From Gnetum montanum (taxonomy: Eukaryota > Streptophyta > Gnetopsida > Gnetales > Gnetaceae): a stretch of 64,000 nt of DNA. Below the pieces are notes generated by a model. It did no database searches. It was not told where the DNA came from and saw only the letters and a list, made by a program, of their open reading frames with translations. Location of the stretch: positions 1 through 64,000 of the forward strand of contig MNCI01026309.1 of NCBI GenBank assembly GCA_015680685.1, written 5' to 3'. Of the stretch, positions 62,840-64,000 are shown piece after piece; within the stretch, counting starts at the first letter, position 1, and each line of letters begins with the position of its first letter. The translations under genes were made by a program, and so were the position numbers.

Positions 62840-63125
62840 AATTGAACAAAACAATAAGGTGTTAGCATAGAGGTAAGACTCTTAATTTGAAACTTTCAAG
62901 TCATGGGTTCAATTCTAGTGGGCAATGTTGAGATATAAAGTTCTAATTGAACTATATTACAATTCTTTTAGGGAAGGGCTAGGGGTGTTTGAACCCAAAA
63001 TAATTGAAATATAGGTACAACCTAAGACATATAGTCAAATTAGAACTTTATAACTTAGCATTGCCTAGAATCAAACCTATAACTTAAAACTTCCAAATCA
63101 AGAGTTTTACCACTAGGTTAATAGT
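62840..63125. repeat. tRNA-like foldback repeat (copy 2)
   Basis: Left arm near 62855-62925 has a TTAGCATAGAGG A-box-like motif and a GGTTCAATTCTAG B-box-like motif. The right arm near 63065-63125 carries the same on the minus strand (CCTAGTGGTAA and GGTTTGATTCTAG). The inner parts also pair ('aaagttctaattgaactata' against its complement near 63035). Confidence 0.55.
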
Positions 63126-63805
63126 TCATTGTAAGCCATGAGTAAGATACTATTCTTCTCATCTTTAATTCTCATTTTTTAAAATAATATTTATCCTTAA
63201 GATGTACAATTATAAGAAATAATATTCCTTAATGTTATCATAGTCATCATCATCATCTTAGCCATGTCCCAACAAACTCGATCCTCTTAAAATAATGTCA
63301 CCCAATTCATTTTATAACTATAGAATTGCACAATTGAAGGAACTTAATTACCATATAAATTGCTTATATTATACAACCATTTTATGAAGTTATGTATATT
63401 TTGAAATATCACATTTAGGTTTTATAAAATTCATCCAATTAAAAGAATGCCTATATATAAAATGGAATATATTTAAGTGCAAGCAACGTCTTAATGTTTT
63501 CTTACTCTTTAACCAGCTATGCTTCTTAAAAAATTCATTGTCATTTCTTATGCTTTATAATTTTGCATGTTGAAGTTGCATAAATGATAAATATATTAAT
63601 GCCATAATATATAAAACCATAATGGATGGGTAAAATATTTGTAGGGTTGAATGCTTGAAAGATAATTATAAGTATTTAAAAATGCATACTTCATGTTTAA
63701 ATATGAGCTTTAAAAAGGCATACTTCATGTTTGTAGAATTTTCTAATGCCTATTATTCAATCACTTTAAGCAAGTTACGAAAGCACTCGAAAAATCTATA
63801 ATTTC

Positions 63806-64000
63806 TCAATACACTATTACCTACAATTATCTAGTAATTGCTAGCTCAAGTGGTTAGCTCATGTTGCTCTTAAGCATGAGGTCATTGGTTCAAGTTTACA
63901 TTTCAAGTAGAATCATTATATTCTTCTATACTTTTTCCTAAAGTATCATATTGGCTATATGTTTTGAGGTTTATTTATCTAATTGTTATTCTTCATCCAA
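63806..64000 (+). other. Right flank with a tRNA-like block
   Basis: This lies outside the duplication. A block at about 63838-63900 has TAGCTCAAGTGG (A box) and GGTTCAAGTTT (B box) at tRNA-like spacing, with a CTCTTAA loop between them. The stems do not pair well enough for a functional tRNA, so a SINE or tRNA pseudogene is more likely. Confidence 0.4.

Larger units (their letters stand above)
43188..63805. repeat. Tandem duplication, copy 2 (interrupted by element D)
   Basis: It matches copy 1 from its first base. Without element D it is about 6.7 kb. It preserves uninterrupted sequence where copy 1 has copia/A (near 61653-62015) and B (near 62818), and copy 1 is uninterrupted where copy 2 has D (near 5068). 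These reciprocal empty sites confirm the insertion boundaries. Confidence 0.85.

Overview
The window is transposon-dominated plant DNA. I found no intact host gene, rRNA, canonical tRNA or CRISPR. The evidence for a plant is a set of Ty3/gypsy LTR retrotransposons of the Athila/Tat kind (primer-binding sites matching the 3' end of plant tRNA-Asp, an extra ORF after pol), Ty1/copia elements with a tRNA-iMet-like primer site, a LINE fragment and tRNA-derived repeats. Nesting of old, heavily mutated elements suggests a large-genome seed plant with slow DNA turnover. The species cannot be named from the sequence.

The hidden skeleton is a tandem duplication. A unit of about 6.9 kb occurs at 3404-43187 and again at 43188-about 63805. 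After duplication each copy was invaded independently, so each copy serves as the empty site for insertions in the other. Copy 1 received a minus-strand copia element (7777-22263), which was itself split by gypsy element A (10709-20537, plus strand). It also received gypsy element B (23019-41366, minus strand, TSD CTCAC), which was split by gypsy element C (29415-37980, plus strand, TSD GTGGT). Copy 2 received gypsy element D (44928-58839, plus strand, TSD AATGG/AATGA), whose 5' LTR was split by a solo LTR of the C family (45562-46470, TSD CTTAT). A fifth gypsy fragment, E (minus strand), lies at the left edge.

The gypsy elements share one plan: LTR with TGATGA...ACTCATCA ends, a cluster of short palindromes (mostly GATATC) just upstream of a TATAAATA box, tRNA-Asp-type primer site, gag with a CX2CX3HX4C knuckle, pol (protease, reverse transcriptase, RNase H, integrase), a spacer of about 1.5-2 kb, and a downstream ORF starting at a conserved AG|ATGG. 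In C and D this ORF encodes a large coiled-coil protein that I do not recognise. In A and B only a short vestige remains at the same place. C has gag and the coiled-coil ORF but no pol. All ORFs carry stops and frameshifts.

Two single N bases (11984 and 23275) each sit between identical 46- and 41-base copies and look like unmerged contig ends. The least transposon-like sequence is a CpG-retaining block present in both copies of the duplication (about 6600-7780 and 60480-61700), possibly the relic of a gene end.
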